From IMG/VR virus record IMGVR_UViG_3300047316_000182, positions 1-36,819 of that record: a DNA stretch of 36,819 nt; one strand, given 5' to 3'. Positions 13,917 to 22,444 of this stretch are shown in pieces. Position 1 is the first letter of the stretch, and each line of letters opens with the position of its first letter. A program made the position numbers and the translations under genes. Below the pieces are notes generated by a model that did no database searches, was not told the DNA's origin, and saw nothing but the letters and a program-made list of their open reading frames with translations. This DNA comes from a virus.

Positions 13917-16721
13917 ATGGCACGCCAGATCGAAGCTTACAAACTCAGAACCGAACTTGCGGTCGACGCGAGCAAGGGCACCGCGGCCATTAAGAGTTTC
14001 CAAAAAGAGGTCGACAACACCGGCGCCAGTGTCAAAAAACTCGGTGGCGAGATCGACAAGGCCGGCGAGAAATCCGGCAAGCGGTTCGGCGACCGGTTCG
14101 GCGCCGCGGCGACCACGGCGATCACCGGTTCCATCGACTCGTTGGGCCAGACCATCGGATCGATTATCGGCACGGTGATTAATCCAGGACTCGGCACGGC
14201 CATCGGTTCCACGATTGGATCGATGGTCGACAAACTTGGCAGTTCGTTCACGCCGATGATCAAGCAAGGGCTTGAACTCAATAAAGTTCTGGAACAAACA
14301 CAGGTCGAATTCACCACCTTCGCCGGCAGTGCATCCGAGGCTAAGAAATACCTCGACGACCTCAAGAAGATGGCCGTCGAGACCGGCACCGATCCGAAGT
14401 TTTTAATCGAGACCAGCGAACGATTGTATGACCTCACCGACAATCTAAAACTCTCGACGACACTGTTGAAAGCGGCGACGGACCAGGCCGCGGATTTTGG
14501 TGGATCGGCCGAGGTGATCGCAAAGGTGGCCGACTCGTTGGGCCTCGTTGCCGAGAAGGGTGAACTCGCCACGCGCGATTTGAAGGCACTCTACAAGGTC
14601 GGCATCGACGCGAAACAATACCTGGCCGCGGCCACCGGTCTCACCGAAAAACAGATCGCCAAATACGTCGCCGAAGGTCGCATCCGTGGCGACGTGGCCT
14701 CACGGTTAATCGCCGAGGGCATCGAACGCAAAAAAGGTGGCTATGCGGCGCAAGTGGCCGGCACCACGCTCGGTGGCGCCGAACGACGATTCGGCGCGCG
14801 GATGCAAATCACCGAAGCGGCCGGCACCGAGAAATTGGCCGGTGGTCTCAAGGATATGTACCAGACGGCCGACAAAGTGTTGTCGAGTGCCACGGCGCAA
14901 AAGTTAGTTAGTTTTTTGGATTCGTCGGCCGGCCAGTTGATCGACTTTGCGGAACGCGGAATCCGCGGTGGTCTCGACCTGGCGCAAGGTGTGGCCGAGG
15001 GCATCAGCGGCACCGACGCATTCAAAGCGGTCGGCGATTCACTAAAAAGTTTCGGCACCGGTTTACAAACCGCATTTGATGACCTGTTCGACATTCACAC
15101 GCCGTCGCACGTGATGGAACGTGAGGTCGGCATTCCGTTGGGCCAGGGGATTGCACTCGGCATTGGACCAGGCTTCGCCGCGTCGTTCGGGCAGAGTAAA
15201 GACCAGATCATCCAGGTTCTCGAATCGTTGCTACGCGATCCGCGTGTGCAGGCGATGATGGACGTGATCGGCAAAGGCGAAGGCACGATCACCAAAAGCG
15301 GCCAACGCATCTACAACAAAATATTTGGTGGTCAACGCGTCGCACTCGGCACCGAGCATCCAAACGTCCACGTTCCTTTTGGAAACACGAGTTCGACCGC
15401 GGCCGGTTTCGGTCAAATCCTGCACGGCACCTGGGAAATGGTCGAGAAGAAAATCGGCAGGAAACTCGACTTCTCGAATCCGCACGATCAAGAACTGGCC
15501 GTCGCGTTCCTCATGTTCGACCGCGGCATGATTGCACCATTGATGCAGGGTGACATCGCTGGCGCCATCAAAAAAGGCGCGCCGGAATGGGCCTCGTTGC
15601 CAACCTCACCATACGGCCAACCAACGCAAAAAATGTCCGGCGCGTTGTCGACGTACAGTTCGCGATTGGCCGCACACGCCGGTGGCGTGCAACCGGTGGC
15701 CGTGGTCCAGTGGGGACAACAGGACATCACCGGCGCCGCTGGTCAAATCTTTGGTGGTGGCGGTGGTGGTGGCGGTTTTGGTCAACAGGATATCCAGGGT
15801 GGCGCCAAAGCAATTTTCGGTGCGAAACCGCGCGTGCTGGAAGCGACGGCCGACATCCAATCATTTGTGCAAACGATCAACGACTCGGTGCCGGTGATCG
15901 TCGAGGCGCAAAAGGCGCAAGAAGAAGAGATCGTGTTGGACCGCAAACGCGAGACCGCGATCCAATACATCAGTTCCGTGACCATGAAATCGTTGACACC
16001 GCTTGAGCAACAACGACTCGCCGAGATCGAACGCACCAAAACGGCCATCGCACTCACGAAGGAATCGCAAAAGGCCAGTCGTGAACAACTCATTCGTGGA
16101 CAGGATATTTTGGGAATGCTCGGTGGTGCGGTCGGCCAGATCGCCGGCATGATGCCGCAACAAACGGTCGGCAAGAAACGCGGTCTGTTCTCGAAGATAC
16201 TCGGCATCGCGGCGCCGTTCTTAAATTTCATTCCTGGCGTTGGTCCAATTCTCTCAACCATCGCCGGCGCCGCGTCGGCCGGCCTCGGTGGCAATTGGGG
16301 AGGCGTGGTGTCGAGTGTCGCCGGTGGCCTGGCCAGCGGTGGTGCGTTCAATCCGTTGCGCGACGATAAGCACGTCGACACCGGCGCGATTGCCAGCACC
16401 GCAACACCGATGGCCACCTCGATTGATTTGAAACCGTTGATTCCGCGCGCCGGTGGTGGTCCGGTCTACCGTGGCGCGCGCTACGTGGTCGGCGAACGCG
16501 GCGCCGAGACCTTCACGCCGGCCGCGGATGGTTTCATCACGCCGCACGGTGGTGGTGGTGGCTTGCTTGAGGCCGCGGCCGAGTTGCGCGCCGCGGTGTC
16601 GCATCTCAACTCGATGCCGGCGTCGCACGTGGTAATGCGTGGTGCGCATGGCCTGGTGCGCGCGATGGATGCCGATGCCGGTCTCATCCGGTTGGTGTCG
16701 CAACGGCAACGACTTGCTTGA
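13917..16721 (+). CDS. Tape measure protein with embedded lysozyme-like (GH104/lambda R-like) domain
   Basis: 934 residues. The N-terminus (KGTAAIKSFQKEVDNTGASVKKLGGEIDKAG) is typical of tape measures. A hydrophobic Gly-rich stretch lies near residues 60-105, and IHTPSHVMEREVGIPLGQGIA (from about 393) is the conserved late tape-measure motif. Residues about 440-580 look like lambda endolysin R: GKGEGT with the likely catalytic Glu (about 452), AAGFGQILHGTWEMV, and EWASLPTSPYGQPTQ. A Gly-rich linker, a coiled-coil-like segment and a second hydrophobic stretch (ILGIAAPFLNFIPGVGPILS) follow. It sets tail length and probably opens peptidoglycan during DNA entry. Confidence 0.88.
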   Translation: MARQIEAYKLRTELAVDASKGTAAIKSFQKEVDNTGASVKKLGGEIDKAGEKSGKRFGDRFGAAATTAITGSIDSLGQTIGSIIGTVINPGLGTAIGSTIGSMVDKLGSSFTPMIKQGLELNKVLEQTQVEFTTFAGSASEAKKYLDDLKKMAVETGTDPKFLIETSERLYDLTDNLKLSTTLLKAATDQAADFGGSAEVIAKVADSLGLVAEKGELATRDLKALYKVGIDAKQYLAAATGLTEKQIAKYVAEGRIRGDVASRLIAEGIERKKGGYAAQVAGTTLGGAERRFGARMQITEAAGTEKLAGGLKDMYQTADKVLSSATAQKLVSFLDSSAGQLIDFAERGIRGGLDLAQGVAEGISGTDAFKAVGDSLKSFGTGLQTAFDDLFDIHTPSHVMEREVGIPLGQGIALGIGPGFAASFGQSKDQIIQVLESLLRDPRVQAMMDVIGKGEGTITKSGQRIYNKIFGGQRVALGTEHPNVHVPFGNTSSTAAGFGQILHGTWEMVEKKIGRKLDFSNPHDQELAVAFLMFDRGMIAPLMQGDIAGAIKKGAPEWASLPTSPYGQPTQKMSGALSTYSSRLAAHAGGVQPVAVVQWGQQDITGAAGQIFGGGGGGGGFGQQDIQGGAKAIFGAKPRVLEATADIQSFVQTINDSVPVIVEAQKAQEEEIVLDRKRETAIQYISSVTMKSLTPLEQQRLAEIERTKTAIALTKESQKASREQLIRGQDILGMLGGAVGQIAGMMPQQTVGKKRGLFSKILGIAAPFLNFIPGVGPILSTIAGAASAGLGGNWGGVVSSVAGGLASGGAFNPLRDDKHVDTGAIASTATPMATSIDLKPLIPRAGGGPVYRGARYVVGERGAETFTPAADGFITPHGGGGGLLEAAAELRAAVSHLNSMPASHVVMRGAHGLVRAMDADAGLIRLVSQRQRLA

Positions 16722-16832
16722 AATCCGACGCGTGCGTGCGCCACGTTGGCGCGTGCGGTGCGTTTCTGGTGCCGGCCAGGCAATGAGGCACGCCGGCCGC
16801 TCGACGCGTTACAGGGCAAATAAACGCGAATT

Positions 16833-17342
16833 ATGGAAACACTAAACACCGAGGGATTCTTATTCACCGAGATCGCCGGCATCTGGAACGTGCTAACGGC
16901 CGATTTCGGCGATGGCTATGGTGCGGCCGCACTGGTCGGCGTGGCCGAGGGAACGCGCACGTGGACGATCAAGATCGACGCGTTGCCTGGTGAGGAATAC
17001 GCGGCGCCACCGGTGCCGGATAACGTCGACGATCCGCATTTCTTAATGCTCGAAGGTGGCGGTTTTCTGTTGCAGGAAAATGGTGGCCGGATCGTGCTCG
17101 AACCAAACCGCACGCGCGCCGGCTATCTCTGGAAGTTTTTCCGGACCAGCAAAGCACGCGGCGATGAACCGTTCTGGATCGAGATCGAAGATCCGGACGA
17201 CGGAGATCGGAAACTCTACCTGGCGAGTTTCGTGGATCACCAATTGACCTACCAGGTGATGTGCGCGCGCATTTATGGCACCGGTTTGAATTTGCGCCAG
17301 CGACGTGTCAGTGGCATCACGTCGCCGGTCGCCGCAACGTAA
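16833..17342 (+). CDS. Minor tail protein, gpM-like
   Basis: 169 residues. FGDGYG near residue 29 is the hallmark of gpM/distal-tail proteins, followed by TWTIKIDAL, YLWKFFRTSKARGDEPFWIEI and LTYQVMCARIYGTGLNLRQRRV. It comes directly after the tape measure, as M does in lambda. A loop (residues 52-90, FLMLEGGGFLLQENGGRIVLEP) is inserted relative to lambda gpM. The ribosome site before ATG 16833 is weak; the 111-base gap upstream has a GCGCCA/TGGCGC hairpin. Confidence 0.65.
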   Translation: METLNTEGFLFTEIAGIWNVLTADFGDGYGAAALVGVAEGTRTWTIKIDALPGEEYAAPPVPDNVDDPHFLMLEGGGFLLQENGGRIVLEPNRTRAGYLWKFFRTSKARGDEPFWIEIEDPDDGDRKLYLASFVDHQLTYQVMCARIYGTGLNLRQRRVSGITSPVAAT

Positions 17343-17355
17343 AGGGGATTTTGCA

Positions 17356-19560
17356 ATGGCAACCGACAAAGCAATTTTAGAGCTCGATCCAAAAACTCAA
17401 CTCGACCTGGCCAACGATCAATTCGTGGTTGCCAGCACCAGCAAAAACAACCGCGTGCCGGCGTCGAGTGTGGTTTCCACCGTCATCGAACAGTTACCAC
17501 CAACACCAAAAGGTGTTTCCACCTTCAACAAACGCAACGGTGAGGTGGTGTTGCAATCGGCCGACCTCAATGGCTTGAGTGGCGCCGGTTTGTCCGACTT
17601 GCCACCGGTGGTCGACACCTTCAACACGCGCAAAGGCAATGTAGTGTTGCAATCATCCGACCTCAACGGTTTGAGTGGCGCCGGTCTCACCGGCATCGGC
17701 ACCGGCACCGGTGGCGTGATCAATACTGGCAGCACCACCATCGGCGCCGACAGTGATGCCGACGGTGTGGGCGCCATCGATCTCCAAACGCACGGCGTGT
17801 CGCGCGTGGTAATAAACAACGATGGCTCAACACAATTCTTTGGCCGCGGTGGTGCGCTCTGGTCGCCGTTCCAGGTGTCCTATTACGCCGCGGAATTCGC
17901 CACGCTGGCCGCGGCCGTTGCGGCCATCGGCGCCGCACGCGCCACGCTGGTGATCTCGACCTTGCAAGCGGTCGCCGCAAACCTCACGATTCCGGCCAAC
18001 ATCGGTTTGGTGTTCGTTGGTCCAGGTGGCATCCAACCGGCGAATGGTGTGGTGGTCGGCATCCTCGGTTCCGTGCTCGCGCCACCGGTGCAGATTTTTT
18101 ATAACGCACTCGCCACGCAAGGCACGTTCACTTTTGCCGGCAACCAGACCGGCATCCGGTTGAATATTCGCTGGTGGGGTGCAGTTGGTAACGATGCCAC
18201 CGACAACACGGCGATTCTCAACGCGGTGATTGCGGCCGCTCACACGATGCAAGTGGCCACGATTGACGTGCCACCAGGCATCTATCGGATCGACGGCGTG
18301 GCCACCGGTGCGGCCGGTTACCAGGCACGCGTCAATTTGCCAGCGGTCACGCCGGCCGGCGAATGGGACCAGATCACCATCGAAGGCGCGCACGCCGGTC
18401 CAGCGGTTTTCGGCACCGTGGTGAATCCTAATTTGCCGACCACGCGCGCATCGGTGTTTAAGACCACGGCCAGCGGCGCCGCAATGATCGGAGGCACCAA
18501 CGCCGGATCGTTCACGGCCGTGAAATTGATCATGAAAAAAATGGTGTTGCGGTGTCCGGACAATCCGAACGTGATCGCACTGGATATGTCTTACGTGTTG
18601 GGTTTCGATCTCGACGAGGTGATCATCGACACCGGCAAATACACCACGGCGTGCGTGCAACCAACCAATCCAGGTGGCATCGGTTTGCGTGGCGTGGTGT
18701 TCGCCGCTGGTGGTGATCAAATAATCCGCAAGTTGACCATCTCTGGTTTTTACACCGGCATGACGAACACCGAACAACTCTATGCGCAACGGTTGGTGAT
18801 TTCCGGTTGTTGGGTTGGCATCGAGATGCAGAACGCGGTGCACAATTCGCGCTTTGATTACATCGATATGTTCAATAACAACACGCATATCAAGATCACA
18901 GCTCAGAACGGATTCAACATCGGCATGTTGAATCTTGAGCTCGCGACACTCGCATGTATGCCGACCTTGCCACCGTGGCAACAGACGGTCCAATTCCTCG
19001 ACGATGCCGGCAACGTCGGCCGCGGATCGATCTACTACCAGAACTCGACCGCGTGCGGCAGTGGTGTCGACGACGTGTTCAAACGCAACGGTGGCAAATA
19101 TTTGAACTTGCGCCAGATTGCCAAAAATATTCCATTGGCATTCCTGGCAACACGCACCGCGAATGTGGCCGTGCCAACGGCGACGGCCACGCCGATCCAA
19201 TTCACCGCGGTCGAATTTGAAGCTGAGCTCGGCCTGGCTTCCAACGCGTTGCCGTTCACCGTTTACACGGTGCCGATTTCCGGTCTGTACGAGGTGACGG
19301 CCGGCGTCGAGTTTGAACCAACGCCGGCCGGCGCGACTTTCCAAATCAACCTCTTAAAAAATGGCGCGAAGGTCGACAACGACGTGCGCGCCGGCATCGG
19401 CACCACGTGGAACGTGGTTTTGAAATTGCGCCGGAACATGATTCTTGAGCAAGGCGATCAATTGAGTCTTTCCGTTTACCACGATTTCTCCGGTTCGCGG
19501 AACATGCTGGCCACCGGATTTGCGGCGCCAAAATTCTCGATGATCAAACTGCAAAATTAG
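17356..19560 (+). CDS. Tailspike: beta-helix (pectate-lyase-like) protein with C1q-like C-terminus
   Basis: 734 residues from ATG 17356, preceded by AAAGGGGA. Residues about 55-115 hold two copies of a TFNxRxGxVVLQSxDLNGLSGAGL module. WWGAVGNDATDNTAILNAVIAAA (about 272-294) is the classic start of a right-handed beta-helix of the pectate-lyase superfamily, continuing to about 600. The last 120 residues (FTVYTVPISGLYEVTAGVEF, INLLKNGAKVDN) resemble a C1q/TNF-like trimerisation head. Such spikes bind or cut surface polysaccharide. It lies upstream of the hub gene, an unusual place. Confidence 0.8.
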   Translation: MATDKAILELDPKTQLDLANDQFVVASTSKNNRVPASSVVSTVIEQLPPTPKGVSTFNKRNGEVVLQSADLNGLSGAGLSDLPPVVDTFNTRKGNVVLQSSDLNGLSGAGLTGIGTGTGGVINTGSTTIGADSDADGVGAIDLQTHGVSRVVINNDGSTQFFGRGGALWSPFQVSYYAAEFATLAAAVAAIGAARATLVISTLQAVAANLTIPANIGLVFVGPGGIQPANGVVVGILGSVLAPPVQIFYNALATQGTFTFAGNQTGIRLNIRWWGAVGNDATDNTAILNAVIAAAHTMQVATIDVPPGIYRIDGVATGAAGYQARVNLPAVTPAGEWDQITIEGAHAGPAVFGTVVNPNLPTTRASVFKTTASGAAMIGGTNAGSFTAVKLIMKKMVLRCPDNPNVIALDMSYVLGFDLDEVIIDTGKYTTACVQPTNPGGIGLRGVVFAAGGDQIIRKLTISGFYTGMTNTEQLYAQRLVISGCWVGIEMQNAVHNSRFDYIDMFNNNTHIKITAQNGFNIGMLNLELATLACMPTLPPWQQTVQFLDDAGNVGRGSIYYQNSTACGSGVDDVFKRNGGKYLNLRQIAKNIPLAFLATRTANVAVPTATATPIQFTAVEFEAELGLASNALPFTVYTVPISGLYEVTAGVEFEPTPAGATFQINLLKNGAKVDNDVRAGIGTTWNVVLKLRRNMILEQGDQLSLSVYHDFSGSRNMLATGFAAPKFSMIKLQN

Positions 19561-19573
19561 ACCAGGGCAACAC

Positions 19574-22147
19574 ATGATCGCCGACGATCCAGAACGCGAT
19601 GCGAAACTCGCCGAGTTGCGCGCACTGCAAGCGGCCGGCACGTCGCCACGCGTGTCCGAATTGGTGCTGGTGGCCTGGCCGTTGCCGGATGGTCCGATCT
19701 ACTACGCCACCAGGATGGCCGCGGATGTGTTGGAGAGTGCGACGGTGTTGGACCAACTCGACGGTCCGATTGAATTGCGACTTGGCAATGGCGTGTTTCT
19801 CGACACGCCGCACGATGCCGGCATTGCCGACGACTCGGTGCCGTTGGATTTTTGGGATGGCGATCACGAGATCACGCGTTTGACCTTCACGTATGGCGCC
19901 GGCATTCGCGTCGAGTTGTTCTATTACTTTCCGGACGTCGATTTGTTTGTCTCGGAGTGGTTTGGCCATCTGCAACCACCGACGGCGATCAACGTCGACC
20001 GCGTGCAACTCACGGCCGAGGCCGGATTCAGATCGAGTTCTTTACCGTTGCCGGCGCGCGCGTTCTATACCGGATGCCAGGCAGTATTCGGTGGCCTGTT
20101 AGCAACGCAACCGGAAATCGACGAAGGTGATTGTCCTTACAATCGGCACCTCGGTGGATCGTTCGGCAATCTCGATCCGGCCACCTCGGCGCCGTTCACC
20201 AGTTGTCCACGCAACACCACGCAAGTGTGCGTTGATCGACTTGGCGATGCTTTGAGTTACCTGGCCTTCGACACCGTGGCCGAATCGCACGTGGTCCACG
20301 AAACCAAAGGACCAAACATCACCGTCACCTCACGCGGCAACGAAACCAATTTGAAACGACCGCTCAGAGTGATCGCCGGCCAACGGCACGTCGCCGATCT
20401 CGACCTGTTGGCGTTCGTGGTGGAACCGGACACGAAACATCCTGATGGTGGATCGGTGAAGTGTCTATTTGCCTGTTGTGAAGGACCGCTACAATCAATC
20501 GGTGGTGGCAAAATCAACGGCACCTTGATCGCACCGCAACACAACAATTTTCGCAACGGCGACAAGCGCCAACCGCAATCCTCATTTTCACCGAACATCT
20601 TGAACTATAGCGGCACCGCTTTATTCCTCGGCGTGGCGCAAGGTGATTTCAGCAAAAGCGGCGCCGCGGATTTGCGTGGTGAGGTCGACATCGAGGGTTT
20701 GCGCGACGTGCGCGTTTACAGCGATCCGGCGACGTGGACCGAACAATATTCGATGGATCGTGCGTGGTGGTTGTTGCATCTGTTGAGAAATAAGCGGTGG
20801 GGATATGGTCTCGACGTGGTGCGGTTCTTTTTGCAGGACTTCATCGACCTGGCGTTATGGTGCGCCGAGGTGGTGGCACAAAAGGACCAGGCCGGCAACG
20901 ACACCACCGGCCAACGCACGCAATTCCATGCCGAGTTGATCGACCGCACGGCGCAACAACAGATCACCGATCTATGCCTGGCCGGCCGGTTTGGTTTGCC
21001 GTTTCCGGATCGTGGTCTGTTACGCGTGATGCCGTTGCGGCGCGCCGCGGAATTGTTCAGCACCACGGTGTTCACGGACCAGGCGTTCTGGTCGGTCCTC
21101 AACCGTGCGCCGTCGACCAGCGAAGCGAACACGTGGATTGCCGCGTTACAAACGGCGCAAGCGGCCGGCAACGATGCTTTGTGGCATGAGTGCCAGCAAC
21201 GCGAGCTCGGCCTGTTTCATTCGGCCGAGTATGCCGCACGCGCACGCACCGACGTCGAGTTCGTGACCGATTGCTATCACGCGTATTTGCGCCGGCCACC
21301 GGACGATGCCGGCCTGGCGTTCTGGTTGGACCAGGTGACCAGCAACGGTCGCGATGCGGTGCTCGACGCGTTCAACCAATCGACCGAGTTTCAGAATTTA
21401 TGTGCCGATCATCCGGTGGCCACGTTCACCGACCGCGGCGACGTGCGGAACATTTGTTTGGACCAGGGCAAAACCTCGCTGGCGTTCTCGATGCAATCCG
21501 ACGCGGATTTGTGCAATCGCGTGGTGCTCACCTTCGATGATGAAACACAACAGAACACACAGATTCCTTTGACCTTCGATGATATGGACCAGCAACTTCG
21601 CGCCGGCCACGCGTTCGGCGACACCTCACGGCGCGCGGTCGAACGCCAGTTCAACGCGTTCGGCGTGACCAACATCGGCGAGGCCGGCCGACTCGGCAAC
21701 CTGTTATTGAACCTCGGCGAGTTTGACGAGGGTGGTTTGCGGAACAATTTACGCGTGGCGTTTTTGACCTGGTATCTCGCCACGGTGGAGTTGCACAAAT
21801 ATCAGATCATCAAGATCGAATCCGACAAGTTGGACCAGATCAACGCCACCAGGACCGCGGCCGGCCTCGAACCGTTTAGCTATTTCCGCATTCGTTCGTT
21901 GACACGTAAAAGCGATCTGACGGTGGAGATTTCGGCGCAAGCATATCCGGAAGTCTATTACGACCGGTTGGAATTGTTGAACCGTGGACCGGCATTGCCA
22001 CCGACGATTCCTGGTGGCGACGGTGGTTTCGATCCGGCCGATCCAAATGGACCGGCGCGCGGTCGGTTGCCTTATAACGTCGATTTGATCGACCTCACGC
22101 ACAACAACGACCAGGTGCTATTCACCGTCGGAAAGGAACCGGTCTAA
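19574..22147 (+). CDS. Tail tip hub protein, gpL/gpJ-like, with inserted DUF4214-like repeats
   Basis: 857 residues. Residues 1-220 resemble a gpL-type module with cysteines in DCPYNRHLGGSFGNLDP and SCPRNTTQVCVDRLGD (about 186-222); lambda gpL uses such cysteines for an iron-sulfur cluster. Residues 350-500 resemble a gpJ-type hub (RVYSDPATWTEQYSMDRAWWLLHLL, AELIDRTAQQQITDLCLAG). At about 503-610 two tandem DUF4214-like units interrupt it (FWSVLNRAPSTSEANTWIAAL; CYHAYLRRPPDDAGLAFWLDQV, ending FNQSTEFQN). The hub resumes to the end. It closes the tail tip and carries receptor contacts. CAGGG lies six bases before ATG 19574. Confidence 0.75.
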   Translation: MIADDPERDAKLAELRALQAAGTSPRVSELVLVAWPLPDGPIYYATRMAADVLESATVLDQLDGPIELRLGNGVFLDTPHDAGIADDSVPLDFWDGDHEITRLTFTYGAGIRVELFYYFPDVDLFVSEWFGHLQPPTAINVDRVQLTAEAGFRSSSLPLPARAFYTGCQAVFGGLLATQPEIDEGDCPYNRHLGGSFGNLDPATSAPFTSCPRNTTQVCVDRLGDALSYLAFDTVAESHVVHETKGPNITVTSRGNETNLKRPLRVIAGQRHVADLDLLAFVVEPDTKHPDGGSVKCLFACCEGPLQSIGGGKINGTLIAPQHNNFRNGDKRQPQSSFSPNILNYSGTALFLGVAQGDFSKSGAADLRGEVDIEGLRDVRVYSDPATWTEQYSMDRAWWLLHLLRNKRWGYGLDVVRFFLQDFIDLALWCAEVVAQKDQAGNDTTGQRTQFHAELIDRTAQQQITDLCLAGRFGLPFPDRGLLRVMPLRRAAELFSTTVFTDQAFWSVLNRAPSTSEANTWIAALQTAQAAGNDALWHECQQRELGLFHSAEYAARARTDVEFVTDCYHAYLRRPPDDAGLAFWLDQVTSNGRDAVLDAFNQSTEFQNLCADHPVATFTDRGDVRNICLDQGKTSLAFSMQSDADLCNRVVLTFDDETQQNTQIPLTFDDMDQQLRAGHAFGDTSRRAVERQFNAFGVTNIGEAGRLGNLLLNLGEFDEGGLRNNLRVAFLTWYLATVELHKYQIIKIESDKLDQINATRTAAGLEPFSYFRIRSLTRKSDLTVEISAQAYPEVYYDRLELLNRGPALPPTIPGGDGGFDPADPNGPARGRLPYNVDLIDLTHNNDQVLFTVGKEPV

Positions 22148-22444
22148 ATGGCCATCAGTTATTACGCCGCGTTTGAAGTGAAGATCGACAACGACGACGG
22201 CACCACCACGATGTTGCCGGCGCAAGTGGTCCAGGTGTACGACGCCACGAACGCCGCGGCACACGGCACCGTCACCAGCGACGGCACCGGCGTGGTGGCC
22301 GCTGGTTCGTTGCCGGTCGATGCCGGCACCTTGATTCGATTCTCGTTTACGCGCGCCGATGGGATTTGCGGATACAGTGAAATCTATACCTCGGCCACGG
22401 CACTCGCGCGCGGTGCACCGGCGCCACCACCAGTGGAAAGCTAA
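22148..22444 (+). CDS. Small tail-associated beta-rich protein, 98 aa
   Basis: Directly abuts the hub stop and the next gene start, so it is translated as part of the tip/fibre cluster. The sequence (AFEVKIDNDDGTTTMLPAQVVQVYDAT, GTVTSDGTGVVAAGSLPVDAG) suggests a small beta sandwich, and the C-terminus is Pro/Ala-rich. AAGGAA lies about 10 bases before ATG 22148. An adaptor between hub and fibre is inferred from place only. Confidence 0.65.
   Translation: MAISYYAAFEVKIDNDDGTTTMLPAQVVQVYDATNAAAHGTVTSDGTGVVAAGSLPVDAGTLIRFSFTRADGICGYSEIYTSATALARGAPAPPPVES

Noticed and set aside
17827-19344. Open frame of about 505 codons on the minus strand opposite the tailspike.
   Set aside because: Mirror of the strongly biased codon use on the plus strand; composition is His/Arg-rich and no ribosome site exists.
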